This document shows positions 43,928 to 57,278 of a stretch of DNA of 64,000 nucleotides, one piece after another. Numbering within the stretch: the first letter of the stretch is position 1; every line of letters begins with the position of its first letter. Source of the stretch: Okapia johnstoni (lineage: Eukaryota > Chordata > Mammalia > Artiodactyla > Giraffidae). Made by a program: the position numbers and the translations under genes. The stretch is taken from assembly GCA_024291935.2 (NCBI GenBank), contig CM044317.1, positions 20,358,230 to 20,422,229 on the forward strand. Direction: 5' to 3'. A model generated the notes under the pieces. That model was not told the DNA's origin, did not search any database, and was given only the letters and a program-made list of their open reading frames with translations.

Positions 43928-46137
43928 CTTGGGGGGCGGGGCAGGAGGGGAAATGCCCAGAGACTCTGTATCTGTGTACATAAATGTTTCTCAATTCAAT
44001 TTCCCTTTTTGTTTCAGTGTATTTAGAAAAGACTTCTTTATCGGATACAGCTGTCATGCAGAATACAGACAAGACAAATAACCCAAAATCCCAATTTTTA
44101 AAAAGGATTTTCATATCCTTTAGAGCACCTGGGACTTAAGTTGCTTTCTAATAGGATTGAGTCAAGAGAAAATTGAGTTTTTTCTCACCAGAACTTTCTC
44201 TCTCAAGATACTCTGAAGGCTGGATGAGCCTCAGGGAATTCAGAAAGCTTACAGAGATGCAGGTACTAATAAATTTCCTTATGTCTTGATGTTCCCTGGG
44301 ACCTCCTCAGGTACCTCAGAAGCTAACACATCTGAAGGACTTTTCCCTTAACATCTGAATGTCAGTCCTCTAGGACTACTCAGAGAAGTTCACGATTACT
44401 TCACCATGGAAAATTTAGCTTTTCTTCCTTCTAAATTCTTTTTCTTGCTTTTCAGAGCGTTAGTATGCCACAGTGAAGTATAAGACATTATTTATTGTCT
44501 TCCCAATGTCAACTGGAATTTCAACAAAATTTTAAACAAAATGAAAGACTTTTTTTATATATATAAAAGAAAGAAAAAAAAAAAAAAAAGAGCTTGAAGC
44601 CCTCACAAACAAGAAATGGGAGAAGCAGCAAACTCAAGGAGAACTGACCCATAGCAGATGAAATCAAAGAAAATATTCTATATTTCCTTGAAATCGTGAC
44701 AAGCACTGCTCTCAACGTCTTTGATTACCTGCTAAATTACTATCTTTTTCCAGTACCTACGCCCAGCTCTCTGTTCTGCCTGCTCCTCCTTTCCAACACA
44801 AAACCAGTTTTTCCCTTAATTATTTGTTCCCACAAATTACCCTGTCGTTTCTGAATTTTAAAGAATGACGAATCACGAACCATGAATATTTTACAAGTTC
44901 TATAAAATGAAATTTCTTTACAAGCTTCCTCTCTTTGTTCCAACACTTGAAACATGAGCTGTATGGTAAAAATATCCAAGGGCCAGAGGAGCTGGAGTTT
45001 GCCAGGTAAAGTGAGTGAATTCCAGACAGGAAGTTACTCAGGAGCAGGCCCAGAACACCTTAAAATGAATAGTTTCAAATACACATACACACATGGGTTT
45101 TTACTTCTGGTAAAGCAATCGCAGAAGTGTGCCTTCCATTCTTATCCTGGGAGAGGGTGTCAGTTAATCAGGCTCAGCAACAGACCACCTCTGAGAAGAG
45201 ACTTCTCAATCTAGTTGATCTGACGGTCTCTGCTCCATCGCAACCAATGTCAGGGAACATCATTTCTAATACACTACATGGACAAAGTGACAAGAGGACC
45301 AAAATTGAAATAAGGAAAGTATCTTATTTTCTTCTTCCTTTTCTCACTCAGATCAAAAGAAGCCCGAAAAGTCTTCTTAGGATGCTTGTTGTAAAAGATG
45401 GGGAGCTGAGTGACAGACAAGAAAGGGTGAAAATTAAAGCAAAAGACAGAGTCAGGTAGACCAATACTGTCCTCAAGTCACTAGACAGAGGAAAAAGTAT
45501 TAGTGATGTGCAGAATGACTGAAGAACACCTATGACAAATGAACCATTCAGTTCAAAACTATTCAATAAACATATATTAATAACCTGCTATGCATAATCA
45601 CCCTGAAGACCATCAAAGTAAGACTAAGCTCTCTTTTTGAATATTAATCCTTCTGACAATAAAAATCTAGCAATTTCCAGATGCCATTTTTGAATGCTCT
45701 ACAATTTTAAAAACTCTTCCATTTTCCAAAGCTCCATGCTACATTAGCAGGTGTGCAATATGTCTAAAATAACATGAATATATTAAATTCTGAAGTGCTC
45801 TTATAGGTGGAATTACTTTTCAAATATCTAAATCATGTCCTGATGACAAGAGGAGCAAAGTTTCAGCTCAGGAGTACTATAATTACATGGAAACATCTAC
45901 AATGTAGTTTAAAAATATGATGAAGAATTCATCAGTGCTTTAGAGGCTCAGTCTCCATATCTGAATAATGTATGTTAACAAGTGCATTTAGGATTCAGTT
46001 TCCCTGCTTTCTTGCTGGACACAGAGAATGGTCATCACAAAAGTCTGAATGGTGGTCAATTCTTGAGAGAAAGGAGGCGGGTCCAACTAGGGAGGCACAC
46101 ACAGACAGCTTTAAGGACTGGCAACAACTTTTTCCTG
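43928..46137. other. Intronic sequence without recognised gene
   Basis: Open frames at 44740-44979 (minus) and 45127-45459 (plus) lack recognised domains. Poly-A run at 44574-44589. No clear repeat family. Confidence 0.4.
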
Positions 46138-46145
46138 AGGGCTTG

Positions 46146-46486
46146 GTTCCTTTTATTATTTTTTTGTAAATTTAAAAAATGTTTCATTAATTTATTTTTG
46201 GCTGTGCTTGGCCTTTGCTGCACAGGCTTTTTCTCTGAGCTGCGGAGGGGAGGGGCTACTCTCCAGTTGCTGTGTGCAGCTTCTCAATGTGGTGGCTTCC
46301 CTTGTGGAGCACAGGCTTTGAGGCACGCAGGCTTCAGTAGCTGTGGCTTCTGGGCTCTAGAGAAAAGGCTCAATAGCTGTGGTGCATGGGCTTAGTTTCT
46401 CCACAGCATGTGGGATCTTCCTAGACCAGCAGTTGAATCTGCAATGACAGGCAGATTCTTTACCACTGAGCCACCAGGAAAGCCCC
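46146..46486 (-). repeat. CHR-type long SINE, reverse, with target duplication
   Basis: TTTTTGGCTGTGCTTGGCCTTTGCTGC...CAGTTGAATCTGCAATGACAGG...ACCACTGAGCCACCAGGAAAGCCCC. AGGGCTTG at 46138-46145 and 46487-46494 flanks it. Confidence 0.9.
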
Positions 46487-46894
46487 AGGGCTTGTTTTTA
46501 TTATGATTCTTTATACTGAACATATATGCTTTATATACCATTCATATATATATGTTGTACTGCACAATAAGAAGAAATACACTGAGTATTCCTAGAACAC
46601 ACAAAAAAAACTGGTATCAGTGACTTGTCTCATGGGAGAAAAATACTCCCTACACATCCTTTCCACTTTTTGAAAAACTAAATATATGCAGCACTTTTTG
46701 AAAAATCAGTAAAAGCCAATATGTTAAAACTTCACCCACACATCACATTAACATCAAGGGTAGGTCATGAAGATTTGCATTCACAGTTAAAGGGAAAGAT
46801 CTCAAATATGAGAGTTAGTGTTTCTAATGCCCACATTCAGCATAAAAAGTTTTTTTTAAAAAAGAGCTGCAAATGTAGTAACCAGTTTTCCACA

Positions 46895-47036
46895 CACGTA
46901 GTGGTGGTGGTGGTGGTGGTTTAAAAGCTAAGTCGTGCTCGACTCTTGTGACCCCATGGACTACAGCCCACCAGGCTTCTCTGTCCACGGGATTTCCCAG
47001 GCAAGAATATTGGAATGGGTTGCCATTTCCTTCTCC
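46895..47036 (-). repeat. Bov-tA/BovA-type SINE, reverse, truncated, with (GGT)n end
   Basis: GTGGTGGTGGTGGTGGTGGTTTAAAAGCTAAGTCG to GGGTTGCCATTTCCTTCTCC. TCCACACAC-type direct repeats occur on both sides. Confidence 0.88.
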
Positions 47037-47714
47037 ACACACATGGTAATCATCAAATTTAACAGCTGTAGAGCCTTATTTCTAGCTCAAACATTTAAGA
47101 TGTATTATAGGTACAGGTTAAGTGACCTGATTAGTTAAACCAGTCCTATCCCAGATCCTCCCACCTCCCAGGGCAGGCTGTTCTTCTCCACAATGATAGC
47201 TGATATGTCCCAAGAAGATATGGATTGTGAATCAGCTGATCTCTAACCCTAGGCCTCAGAGTGGGAAATTAAGATTCACAGAACAAGAAACTCTCTATCT
47301 CAAAACACCAACCAAAATAAAATCAGCTGTTTCCAAGTTCTCTAATTAGATGACTCAATTTAGATAATCAGTAAGCTAAAAAATCCAGTTCAGACAGCAA
47401 TCAATAAATGAATGTTTTACCTAAGTAATATCAAGTAATATCTACTAAAGAAAAAGTCAAAGAAACGCTGCAAGTATTGGAAGTTCTAAATAAGCATGGT
47501 TTCAGCAGAGCTTCTAAGGAGCAGAGCTTCAGTGGGATTCTTGTGAGATAAGAACCAATGGTTTCAGAGGGAAGTTTCAAGCACTGGAGCTCTGGAGTTC
47601 CACATTCCTCCCAAGAATGCAATAATGAAAGCATACTATATGCATTTAGATGGCAAAGGAAATATACATTGGGACAAAAACTGTAAGAGATGAATAAAAC
47701 ACCTGATTAAAGTC
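47037..47714. other. Intronic sequence without recognised features
   Basis: No repeat or exon seen. Confidence 0.4.
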
Positions 47715-48256
47715 ATGTTTATATATATACCCCGAAGAAATGAATGCAGGGACTCAGGTACTGTACACCCATGTTCACAGCAGCATTATTCACAAAACCA
47801 AAAGATGGAAGCAACTCAAATCTCCATCAACAGAAAAATAGACAAGTAAAGTGTATTATCCAACATACAATGGAATAATGTTCACCCTTAAAAAGGAAGG
47901 AAACTGACAAACGCTGCAACATGGATGAATCTTGAGGGCAAGATGTGAAGCAAAATATGCCAGTCGTCGAAATAAATATACAGTATGATTCTTCTTTTAT
48001 GAGGTAACTAGAGTATTCAAAATCAGAGACACCAAGTAGAATGGTGGTTGCCAGGGTCTTAGGGAAAGAGGGAATGAAAAGTTATTGTTTAATAGGCAGA
48101 GTTTCAGTTTTGCAAAAGGAAAAGAGTTCTGGAGATGAATGATGACTATGGTTGCACAATAATGGAAATGTATTTAATGTTGAATTGTATACCTAAAAAT
48201 CACTAAGATAGTAAATTTTATATTTATGTGTGTATTATACCACAACTTTTAAAAGA
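47715..48256 (+). repeat. Old L1 3' end, forward
   Basis: CACCCATGTTCACAGCAGCATTATTCACA...CAACATGGATGAATCTTGAGGG...GAATGGTGGTTGCCAGGG...TTGAATTGTATACCTAAAAATCAC: L1M-type tail. Confidence 0.85.
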
Positions 48257-48459
48257 GAAACTAAAAATCAGCCCATATGGTGCTGAAACAATTATTTTAT
48301 AGCATACCTGTTACCAAAATTACACATATATATAATTTCATACATTTGTATACATATATAAAACCTATAATGGCTGTATATTTCCCTATTTCCTCCATGA
48401 ACTACAGGCAAAATAAATGTTAATATATCCTATGTTTATGTAAAAAAAGGAATGAAATT

Positions 48460-48765
48460 TTGATATACAATAAAACATTAATGAATCCTGAAAACATTAT
48501 ACTAAGTGAAATGTCAGACACAAAAAGGACAAGCATTGCATAACTCCACTTATATGAGATGCCTAGAGAGTCAAATTCACAGAGACAAAAGCAGAACTAT
48601 CAGGGTGCAGGGAATGGGGAGTTACTAATTCATGGGTACAGAGACTCAGCTTGAGATAATGCAAGAGTGCTGGAGATGGACAATGGTGTGGTTGCACAAC
48701 ACTGTGAATATACCTAATGCCCCTGAGCTGAACACTTACAAATGGTTAAAATGGTTACCAAACGG
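48460..48765 (+). repeat. Second old L1 3' end fragment, forward
   Basis: CTGAAAACATTATACTAAGTGAAATGTCAGACACAAAAAGGAC...GATGGACAATGGTGTGGTTGCACAACACTGTGAATATACCTAATGCC...GAACACTTACAAATGG; same type of tail as the preceding element. Confidence 0.82.
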
Positions 48766-49115
48766 GGCCTGATCTACTCAGACACAAGCTATTCCCCAGA
48801 GCTGCAAACTGAAATGCTGGTACCGTAAATGCACAAAGTGAACAGTGTGTAAGAAAAATACTAGCACAAACTTGATGTCAGATGGGTGACACACTCAATA
48901 TTGGAGAAAACACAGCAGTTGGTCGGGCAACTGAGGAGCAACAGAACAAAGGAACATCCACTCGCTTCCAGACAGTTGCTGCCATGTATAAGTCCAAGGT
49001 TACCACAACAACCAATTCTCCAAGAGAAATTATTTTGAACTAATGGAAATGAAGCTTCTCATAAAATATAGCTCTGGGGTTGTAACTTGAAGGTGGAGTA
49101 CAACTGCAGAATGAG

Positions 49116-49297
49116 GGACTTCCCTGGTGATTCAGTGGATAAGATTTCACATTCCCAATGCAAGGGACCTGGGTTCAATCCCGGGTCAGGGAACTAAGCC
49201 CGTGCGCTGCAACTGCTAAGCCCTCACATCATAACTGGTAAGCCCGTGCACCACAGTGAAGATCCTTCACAGCCAAAACAAATAATTTTTTTAAAAT
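49116..49297 (+). repeat. CHR-type SINE, forward, 11-bp target duplication
   Basis: GGACTTCCCTGGTGATTCAGTGG...GGGTTCAATCCCGGGTCAGGGAACTAAGCCC, A-rich tail. TGCAGAATGAG repeats at 49105-49115 and 49298-49308. Confidence 0.93.
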
Positions 49298-49695
49298 TGC
49301 AGAATGAGAGTAGAAACCATTTCAGGTACCTATAAAACTTGGTCCTTAATCTAGTAGAAGACCTAGCATTAGAAAAGAGGTACTTTAAACTCACTGTGTA
49401 ATTTTTGCAACTTGTCTGTAAAGCCTAAAATTATTTCAAAATTAAAAAGTTTTTAAAATTAAAAAAAAAAAGGAAAAGAGGTACTTTGTGAACAGAAAAT
49501 CTGCAGATATTTCTGAAAGCCATGTTAAGAATTATGGACTATTTATTACTGATGCATAAGCAAGAGCTTTTCAGATTTATTGAAGTAATTTTTGTAGTAC
49601 CTGCAAAACAAATGAAAAAAGTTAGAGAATATAGGGGGACTGGTTGAAAAATTTAAATCAGCAGTCTCATTAATTCTCTAAATAAATATCCATTA

Positions 49696-49888
49696 CTTAA
49701 TTTATATATATATTTTTTCAATGAAGTATAGCTGATTTACCATACTGTGTTACTTTTGGGTATAGAGCATACTGATTTGTCTTCTGTGTTTTTTTGCATA
49801 TTATATTCCATGATAGGCTATTAAAAGATATTGGGTAGCATAGATAATTCTCTATGGTATATAGTAAATCCTTGTTGCTTATCTACAT
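49696..49888 (-). repeat. Cetartiodactyl L1 3' UTR fragment, reverse
   Basis: TCAATGAAGTATAGCTGATTTACCATACTGTGTTAC...CATGATAGGCTATTAAAAGATATTGGG...GTAAATCCTTGTTGCTTATCTAC. Confidence 0.78.
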
Positions 49889-50761
49889 ACATTTTAATCC
49901 AGAACTTTACAAATTTACATTCACTTTCTTTAAAAGTTTGAGGCAGTGAAACTTTACTGGTTACCGTCAGGCCTTAATTTCTGTGATACAGCTACAGAAA
50001 TATTGTCTCAAAAGAAAACTATTTACTTGGCCCAGTGTCAATGGAAAGATTTTCAGCTGGAAATTGATTTTTCCCATTTCAGTCTTAGAACTAAGCTTTA
50101 TAAATCTCCAACTTTGTTTCTATTTTCAAAATAATTAAGTATCATTCAATGTTTCCCAATCATTTTTGACATATATGCAGGCAAAAAAGGAAGGTAAAAT
50201 TTATTCAGCTGATCCAAAGAAATCATTTATGCTTTGTTCCACGTTGCATAGAATTGATTCTAATAAGTAACAGACTGAAAGGCACTAGGAAAAATATTCA
50301 GACCAAATCAATTCACAAGTATTTTTATTATTACATTTCCTCATAAACTTGGTAGCTTTTCTCTGAACAAGGCATACCAATTTTTTCCCTTGAATCCTCA
50401 AGCTTCTAAGCCACTTCCTTTGAAAAATCTAAGGGAATTCTAACTGTAGTGGTTTTATGTCAGATATTGTTTATAAACCAAAAACAGACAAAATGCTTTC
50501 TTAACAAAGCTCAAGTTTTCAATTCTGAGAATTAACAAAGTCGAAAAATCACAAGTATTAAATGTACATAGGAATCAAATATACAAACATCTTACCAACA
50601 AATGATCCTATCAAATTTCTCCATGGAAAATTTACACCATAAAAACACAACTCAGAATTATGTAAGTACACAGATTTTCATATGCCAGGTAGCCTGTATG
50701 GGTATTTGAAATATCTGATGAAGGTAGAAGAGACATTTTTGTAAGAATCTATCTGGTACTG

Positions 50762-50988
50762 GGGGCTTCCCCAATGGCTCAGAGAGGAAAGAAGCCACCT
50801 GCAATGCAGGAGACACAAGGAGATGAAGTTTCCATCCCTGGGTTGGGAAGATCCCCTGGAGAAGGAAATGATAACCCATTCCAGTATTCTTAACTGGAAA
50901 ATCCCAAGGACAGAGGAGCCTGGTAGGCTACAGTCCAAAAGGTCACAAAGAGCTGGACACAACTGAGCAACTAAGCACACACATCCAG
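50762..50988 (+). repeat. Bov-tA-type SINE, forward
   Basis: GGGCTTCCCCAATGGCTCAGAG head, GGTTGGGAAGATCCCCTGGAGAAGG body, and ACTGAGCAACTAAGCACACACA tail. Confidence 0.93.
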
Positions 50989-51639
50989 TATCAGTTAATT
51001 CATTTTGTTGTTGTTCACTCATTGCTGACCTAGTATTATGGATGTTTACTGTGTCTGCTCTGTATTTGAAACTTAGCTTTCTTGTGTGCTAGAATTATAT
51101 CCATTGGTTTCTTTCCAGTAGCATCTCATCATTTCCTCCATGTATATCATCTAACTGGATATAAGTCTCTCAGCCTCATGAATTTGGTTTCATGGCATTT
51201 GGTTTAACCAAAATAAATAAATAATAACTATACTCATTGCCTCATGAAGTACTGACTTTTAAACTAAGTTCCTAAGACTACTTACACAAATGCTTTCTTA
51301 AATGTCTAGGGTTTTCTATACTAGCCTAGTACTATCTTGCCAAGAGCCTGTTGGACATCTCTAGCTGGAGAGCTGACATATGTCAAAATGTCAATGAATT
51401 TAGAGCGCAACTCTTCATCCCCTCCCATTGTTCCTTCTGTCCGGTCTCAACCAACCTTAGCCTTGCTTCACTCTTTCTGGTAATGGTGCTCCCAACCATG
51501 CCTCTGGTCCTCTTAGCTGAAATCTTGGAAAGCATCTCTAACTCTTCCCTCTTCTTCTCTTATATACCCCTGATAACCAGATATTGGTGACTATTTTTCT
51601 ACTAATTCTAACTGCCTAAATCAACTATTGCTTGTTGAC

Positions 51640-52120
51640 TTTCACTGACATTTCCATTCTTGTTTATTGTCTTGCCTACAGTATTAATAACGTAACCATA
51701 CCTGGTTCTCCCCATTCCTTCCACCTACCTCTCTATGTTACATACTGTGGCTGGATTAATCTTTCTAAGATACAGTGAGGCTCTCTCCTTTGCTCAAAAA
51801 CCTTTAACAACTTCTTTGAATCTAGAAAGCATCACATTCAAAAATTTTTACAAGAAACCCAAATTCTCTGACCTAATTCTACCCTTTTCCTTTTAATAAG
51901 AGCTACTTGGTGATACTGCTTTAATCCCTTTTCTAAAACACTACCCAAACTGTCCCTTCCAAGCCTGGTGCCTTTTTCCTCTTTTCTACCATTCTCGCAT
52001 TCCCCAGATTACCAGTTTTCCAAACTAGAAGCACTGTCTCTCAAGTGGGAATTACTATAACACTTTGTGCCTCTCTTTCAATAATAACTTCACCCTACTT
52101 GTCTTCTTTTATTGCTATAG
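51640..52120 (+). repeat. L2-like relic
   Basis: GGCTGGATTAATCTTTCTAAGATACAG...CTTTGCTCAAAAACCTTTAACAAC...AACCCAAATTCTCTGACCTAATTCTACCC follows the L2 order of landmarks. Diverged. Confidence 0.6.
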
Positions 52121-52682
52121 TGATATAGTTTTATCCGCCCTCTAAAATTCCAGAGTTTTTTAAAGGCATCACTATCTTTCATCTTTATATCTTTCTTTCT
52201 TCTACCAAGCCAGGATAATTTCCCTAAGATGTGCTCTACAACCTGTTGTTGAATGACAGGAGCAAATTTCATAAATATTCATTAAAAAAAAAAGAAAAAA
52301 GCCTTGAAATCTGTAAAACACTGACACAGCAAAGAATGAATTGGGAATACTGAAGCAAATATACTTCCTCTTTCTACAGCTTGCAGGGACCTGGGACCTT
52401 TTACACCAAGAATTTCAAACAGCTGACTTAGTCATCTATTCCAAAGGGGGCTATCCTTTTTCTTCACTAAATTCTGTATGTTCCATAATGAAATTGAAAG
52501 AAACCCTCCTCGGTGTCCTAAACAAGATTCATTTCCATCGTTGAATGAAATACAAATAAAACACTTTGAAAAGAATTTCAAAGATGCATTTTATATCTAA
52601 GTTCCTTAAATGATTAAAATACTTTGTAGATATAAACTTTACTGATGTCAGTAATGTTTCTATTAAGATTTATAAAATGTAG

Positions 52683-53008
52683 TGCCTTGGACTGCAAGGA
52701 GATCCAACCTGAAGGAAATTAGCCCTGAATATTCATTGGAAGGGCTGATGCTGAAGCTGAAACTCCAATACTTTGGCCATCTGATGCAAAGAACTGACTC
52801 ATCGGAAAAGACCCTGATGCTGGGAAAGATTGAAGACAGGAGGAGAAGGGGACGACAGAGGATGAGATGGTTGGATGGCACCACTGACTCGATGGACATG
52901 AGTTTGAGTAAGCTCTGGGAGTTGGTGATGGACAGGGAAGCCTGGCGTGCTGCAGTTCATGGGGTCGCAAAGAGTCAGACACAACTGAGTGACTGAACAG
53001 AACAGTAC
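52683..53008 (+). mobile_element. BovB LINE 3' end, forward
   Basis: GCCTTGGACTGCAAGGAGATCCAACC to GACTGAACAGAACAGT; 5'-truncated. No clear target duplication found. Confidence 0.93.
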
Positions 53009-53029
53009 CAAATCAATTACTTCAACCTT

Positions 53030-53140
53030 TCTCACGTCACAGATGAAGAAACTGAAGGTCAGAGAACTTAAATGACTTGATTCAACTCATGCAGCTCATA
53101 AAGTTGCAAAGTCAGGACCCACACTGTATTCAGTCCTCAA
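53030..53140 (+). repeat. MIR relic
   Basis: CACAGATGAAGAAACTGAAGGTCAGAGAACTTAAATGACTTG...AAGTCAGGACCCACACTG. Confidence 0.75.
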
Positions 53141-53280
53141 GTCAAGAGAGCCTCTCTGCTGAGTGATAAGATACAGCCAGTAAAAAGTAAGTTTATATAG
53201 GAGATTCTTCTGTAATTTTCTGAAAGAAACCTGGTTGATAGGAAGCACTGTCATGGCATGTCTTTATAAGACCTCTCCTA

Positions 53281-53838
53281 CAGTCAGCCTTCTGCAGCCA
53301 CAGGTTCCATATCCACTGATTCAACCAACCTCATATCAAAAGTATCGGGTCCTAAGTGGCTTCAGTTCTGTCTGACACTGCGACCCTATGGACAGTAGCC
53401 TTCCAGATTCCTCTGTTCATGGTATTCTCCAGGCAAGAATATTGGAGCGGGTTGCCATTTTCTACTCCAGGAAATCTTTCTGACTCAGGAATTGAACCTG
53501 CGTCTTATCTCTCCTACACTGGCAGGCAGGTTCTTTACCACTAGCTCCACCTGGGAAGCCCTCAAAAGTATTAGAGAAAAGAAAATTCCACGTAGTTCCA
53601 AAAAGCAAAATTTGAATTTGCCACACACCCAGCAATTATTTACATAGCACTGACATTGCATTTACAATGATTTACATAGTATACCCAGTGTATTAGGTAT
53701 TATAATTAATCTAGAGGCGGTTTAAAGTATATAGGATGATATGTATCAGCTAATATATGCAAATACTAAGCCATTTTATACAAGGGACTTGATTTTGTTG
53801 TCCTACGGTCATGGGTGGACCAAGGGACAACTTATACT
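53281..53838 (+). repeat. MER2-like DNA transposon relic, split by a SINE
   Basis: CAGTCAGCCTTCTGCAGCCACAGG...TCAACCAACCTCATATC, then after the SINE GTATTAGGTATTATAATTAATCTAGAGGCGG...ATATGCAAATACTAAGCCATTTTATACAAGGGACTTGA, ending GGGACAACTTA. Same family and orientation as 43613-43927. Confidence 0.7.
53346..53561 (-). repeat. Bov-tA-type SINE, reverse, inside the MER2-like relic
   Basis: GTCCTAAGTGGCTTCAGTTCTGTCTGAC to CCACTAGCTCCACCTGGGAAGCCC. Target duplication TCAAAAGTAT at 53336-53345 and 53562-53571. Confidence 0.95.
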
Positions 53839-55329
53839 TTGTGCTCTAAACATACCTTCCCAGTTAGTACTGTCTTTATACTAATATTATAAAATTACTA
53901 ATAATCTCACTCTTATATTAATTAGTCTTCTCTAATTTTTAAATAGAGGTGGTTCAGAGTAAAATAGATACCATTTGCAACAATCATTGGCCCAGCATGA
54001 GAAAAGTCACTTTCCAAAGCAGATGGGAGTTTCTACAATCCTTTCCTGTTTTCCAGAGTGAAACTTCCTCTTTTGGAGGAAGCATGTGTGAAAGATCCAT
54101 TTATAAATAAAATTCTATAAATGTTCATGCTTTATTTCCCTTTGGATCAGATGACACAGCATTATAATACAGATGATTTCTAAAATACCTGTGAAGATAT
54201 CAGAACAAAACACCTATTATTAATCTCACTTGAAAATAATAAACCAGCATATCTCTCTTATCAGCTGATCCCACAAATTTGTATATGGCTATTGTTCTTA
54301 AATCTGGTGTCATAATTCTACTACTTTTTTTCTTAATTATAGAACACCACCCTTTGTAAGACCAAAAAACAAAAAGAACAAATTGTGGTTGGATAGTGTA
54401 TTTATATAAATAGCTTATACACAGAAAATAATCAACTGGTTATTAATTAAAATTTCACGAAAATGTAATAAAATACTTCATAAACAGGATGAAAATCTAT
54501 TTATATCAAGATTAAGTAAATCTCTAAATGGATGAGCAAAAATAAACAGCAACTTTAAATAAAGTAACTATACCCCCCCCAAAAAAAAGACGTAGGGGTA
54601 AAGAAAGAAGAGGAACAAGGAAGAAAAAGAAAAGAAAATGGAAATGGAGAAGAGGAGGAAAAAAGAAAATAAACATTTCTTTTCTATAACCATCCAGATC
54701 ACCTTACCAGTTCCCTTGAGCATTTCCTGGGAAATGAAGCGATGTTTATTACACTCTCAAAATGGGATCTTATAAGCAGGATAAAGGCATGGCGGTGTCT
54801 CAATTATGAAGAGAATCTTACCTGTGGACACTAGGCGAATCCTATACCTTCCCTAACCAAGTATTAGTGACATTCACCTGTTTCATATACACAGATGGCA
54901 CATGTTGATTATTAAAATTTATAAGATTCTGCATTTGCTAATAAGGAGGGAATACACAAATGTAAGAAGATAGTTTGATTATAATGAGACAAGCGCCATA
55001 TTAAAGATATTAACTTGATAAGCACCATGGGAGTCCCTGGGAGAGGGTAAACTAATTCTGCCTGAAGGCAATCATAGGGAATTCTCTGAGAAGACAGCAT
55101 CTGAGATGAGCCCTGAAAGATCAGTAAATATTTCTAGAAAGAAGGCTCTGGGCAAAGGAAGGGCACAAATCAAAGTAATGCATGGTTCCTTTAAAGACCC
55201 GTGACAAAATTAATGTACAGTGTGGTCTATTTACATTAGCGATAAAATAACTATTTCTCTTTAAAGTAGAACTCAGATTGCTATTCCCACTCCGGCTAAT
55301 AATTATTAAATAAGAAGATTACAATTAAA
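53839..55329. other. AT-rich intronic sequence
   Basis: C/A homopolymer junction at about 54573-54588 and a purine-rich tract at 54600-54670 (GAAGAGGAACAAGG...). No gene or repeat family identified. Confidence 0.4.
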
Positions 55330-55510
55330 TAAGCATTTTGTATGCACTTTGTCTATAATAGCTCATTTAATCCTCACAACAACCCAAAAAGGTATGCACT
55401 ACTATTATTCTCCCCGTTTTATAGATGAAAATACTGAGGCCCAGAGAAGTTAACAAATTTGCCCAAAGTCACACAATTTGATTTTAGGATGTCCTTAGAG
55501 CCATGTTCTA
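55330..55510 (+). repeat. MIR relic
   Basis: CTCATTTAATCCTCACAACAACCC...CCGTTTTATAGATGAAAATACTGAGGCCCAGAGAAGTTAAC...TTGCCCAAAGTCACAC: a well-preserved MIR core. Confidence 0.9.
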
Positions 55511-57272
55511 ACCCATATACTGAAACGTCAGTCCTCACGATACTGCACCAGGGCAGACCTTACTCTACAAGCATCTCCTCATGCCTGTCTAATATACTCT
55601 GTACAAAAAGAAGATACGAGACCTCACACTCACCTCCTGCTTCTAGTTAGAACTCTTTTCCATTTCTCTCCATTTCCTTCTTTCCTCTCATTGTTTCAGA
55701 CTTCAAGACTTTCATTTCACTCTCTGAGAATCTCTTATTCCCCCTCATTCTCACGGTAATGTCACCAACAGGGCAGGAGAATTAAAAGCAAAGAGTACAG
55801 TGTCTGTGAGAGACAGAGAAATCCCTGGGCTACTTGTCTCCAGCTCCCCATGCCTCTACAAGAGAAGGCAGATTTTCATGAACTACAGAAACAAAGATGC
55901 ACAATGGATGGGAAAACATAGTTAAAAAAAAAAATAGGAAAGTATTATTTGTGATGCTATTTCTCATTCATTACAATTCAGCAGGTCAACAGCAGAAATT
56001 GACTGCCTCTTAAATAATACATTTTAAAGTGTCATGGTTCTTCTTGCCCTTTTACGAACTGTGCTTTTTCAAGTTGACTTTTAAAATATGAAAGGGCTAT
56101 ATGTTTACCAATTTGGCAGATGGTACCTTTATTAGAGCAAGAACAGAAGCTAAAAGGGTAACAGCACAGATACACGGATTCATTTACCTACATACAAGAG
56201 TTGAAGGAACCAAAACTGGAGGAAAAACACATTAGCCAATAAAATTCAAATGGAGAGTTTAGCAGCACAGGTGGGTACTTAAAAATGATTTAAATGAACT
56301 GGCACACAGTAGTGACATTTTCCATTCTGCAATCACGGCCATCACAATGTGTTATGATCTCTTTAAACTCACAAACCAACCCCAAATAAGTCAGGCTCAA
56401 TAGAAGCAGACAGTAACTAAACTAATGATACAAAAGGTATACAATATATTACATTGCTTTTGTATTCTCAGCAAAAAGGAGAAAGAAAGATAGACAAACA
56501 GACTCATATATGCATAGAGGATACCTGGCTTAGGGCTACGGCTCACACTTAAACAATACATGTGGTGAGTTATTCCAGAGTTAAAGACCTTTTTTTTTTA
56601 GACACCAAATGCATTTTCTGGGTGGTCTGGATTTAATCACTCACGTGGTTTTAAAACACTTCTTTATTTCTAACTCAACTGTAATATAAACATTATTTCA
56701 CAAAAGTCACACTCTCAGAATTGGGAGAGATTTTAAGAGGTCATTTAAATTCTCTTCTTTCCTATGGAGTCAGTCAAATTTTGTCTTCAGATTATGTGCT
56801 TCAAGTCACAGAGGCAAGATACTTTATATTTTCCGTACATTGGCAAACTCAACCAAATTCCAGGGCAACTTCAGAAAGATGAAAGGAACGCTCCAGAAAT
56901 AAAGCACATAGAACAATAAATGTATTCACCATTGGGTACTTCCTGAGAAATTTCACATGGCACATTATCACCTTTTTCCATGCAGACACCAAAACGTTTG
57001 AAGGGTAAACTGGACTTCTTCCATATTCTGGTTTAAGAGGTCATAAAGCTATATTCTGCTCTATTTGTTAGTTATTCTACTTAATCCCATAATGGACTGC
57101 ATTTCTAGACTGGATAGGTATATTCTCAAATGATATTGGCATCATTTAAAGTAGAAAGTACTGTTTAAATGCCAATATTCCTGATGGCTTAAAAAGCAGT
57201 TGTACTTGGCTAATGAATGTGAAATTGGTCATACTTCTATTTATTGACTGAAAAAATTAATGTTAACTTAAA
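55511..57272. other. Intronic sequence without recognised features
   Basis: No exon or repeat family seen. Confidence 0.4.
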
Positions 57273-57278
57273 AGCCAA

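Noticed and set aside
44740..44979. 79-codon minus-strand frame, possible extra UTRN exon
   Set aside because: Contains a helix-like EQREEACKEI stretch but no acceptor and donor pair, and no match to spectrin repeats that I recognise.
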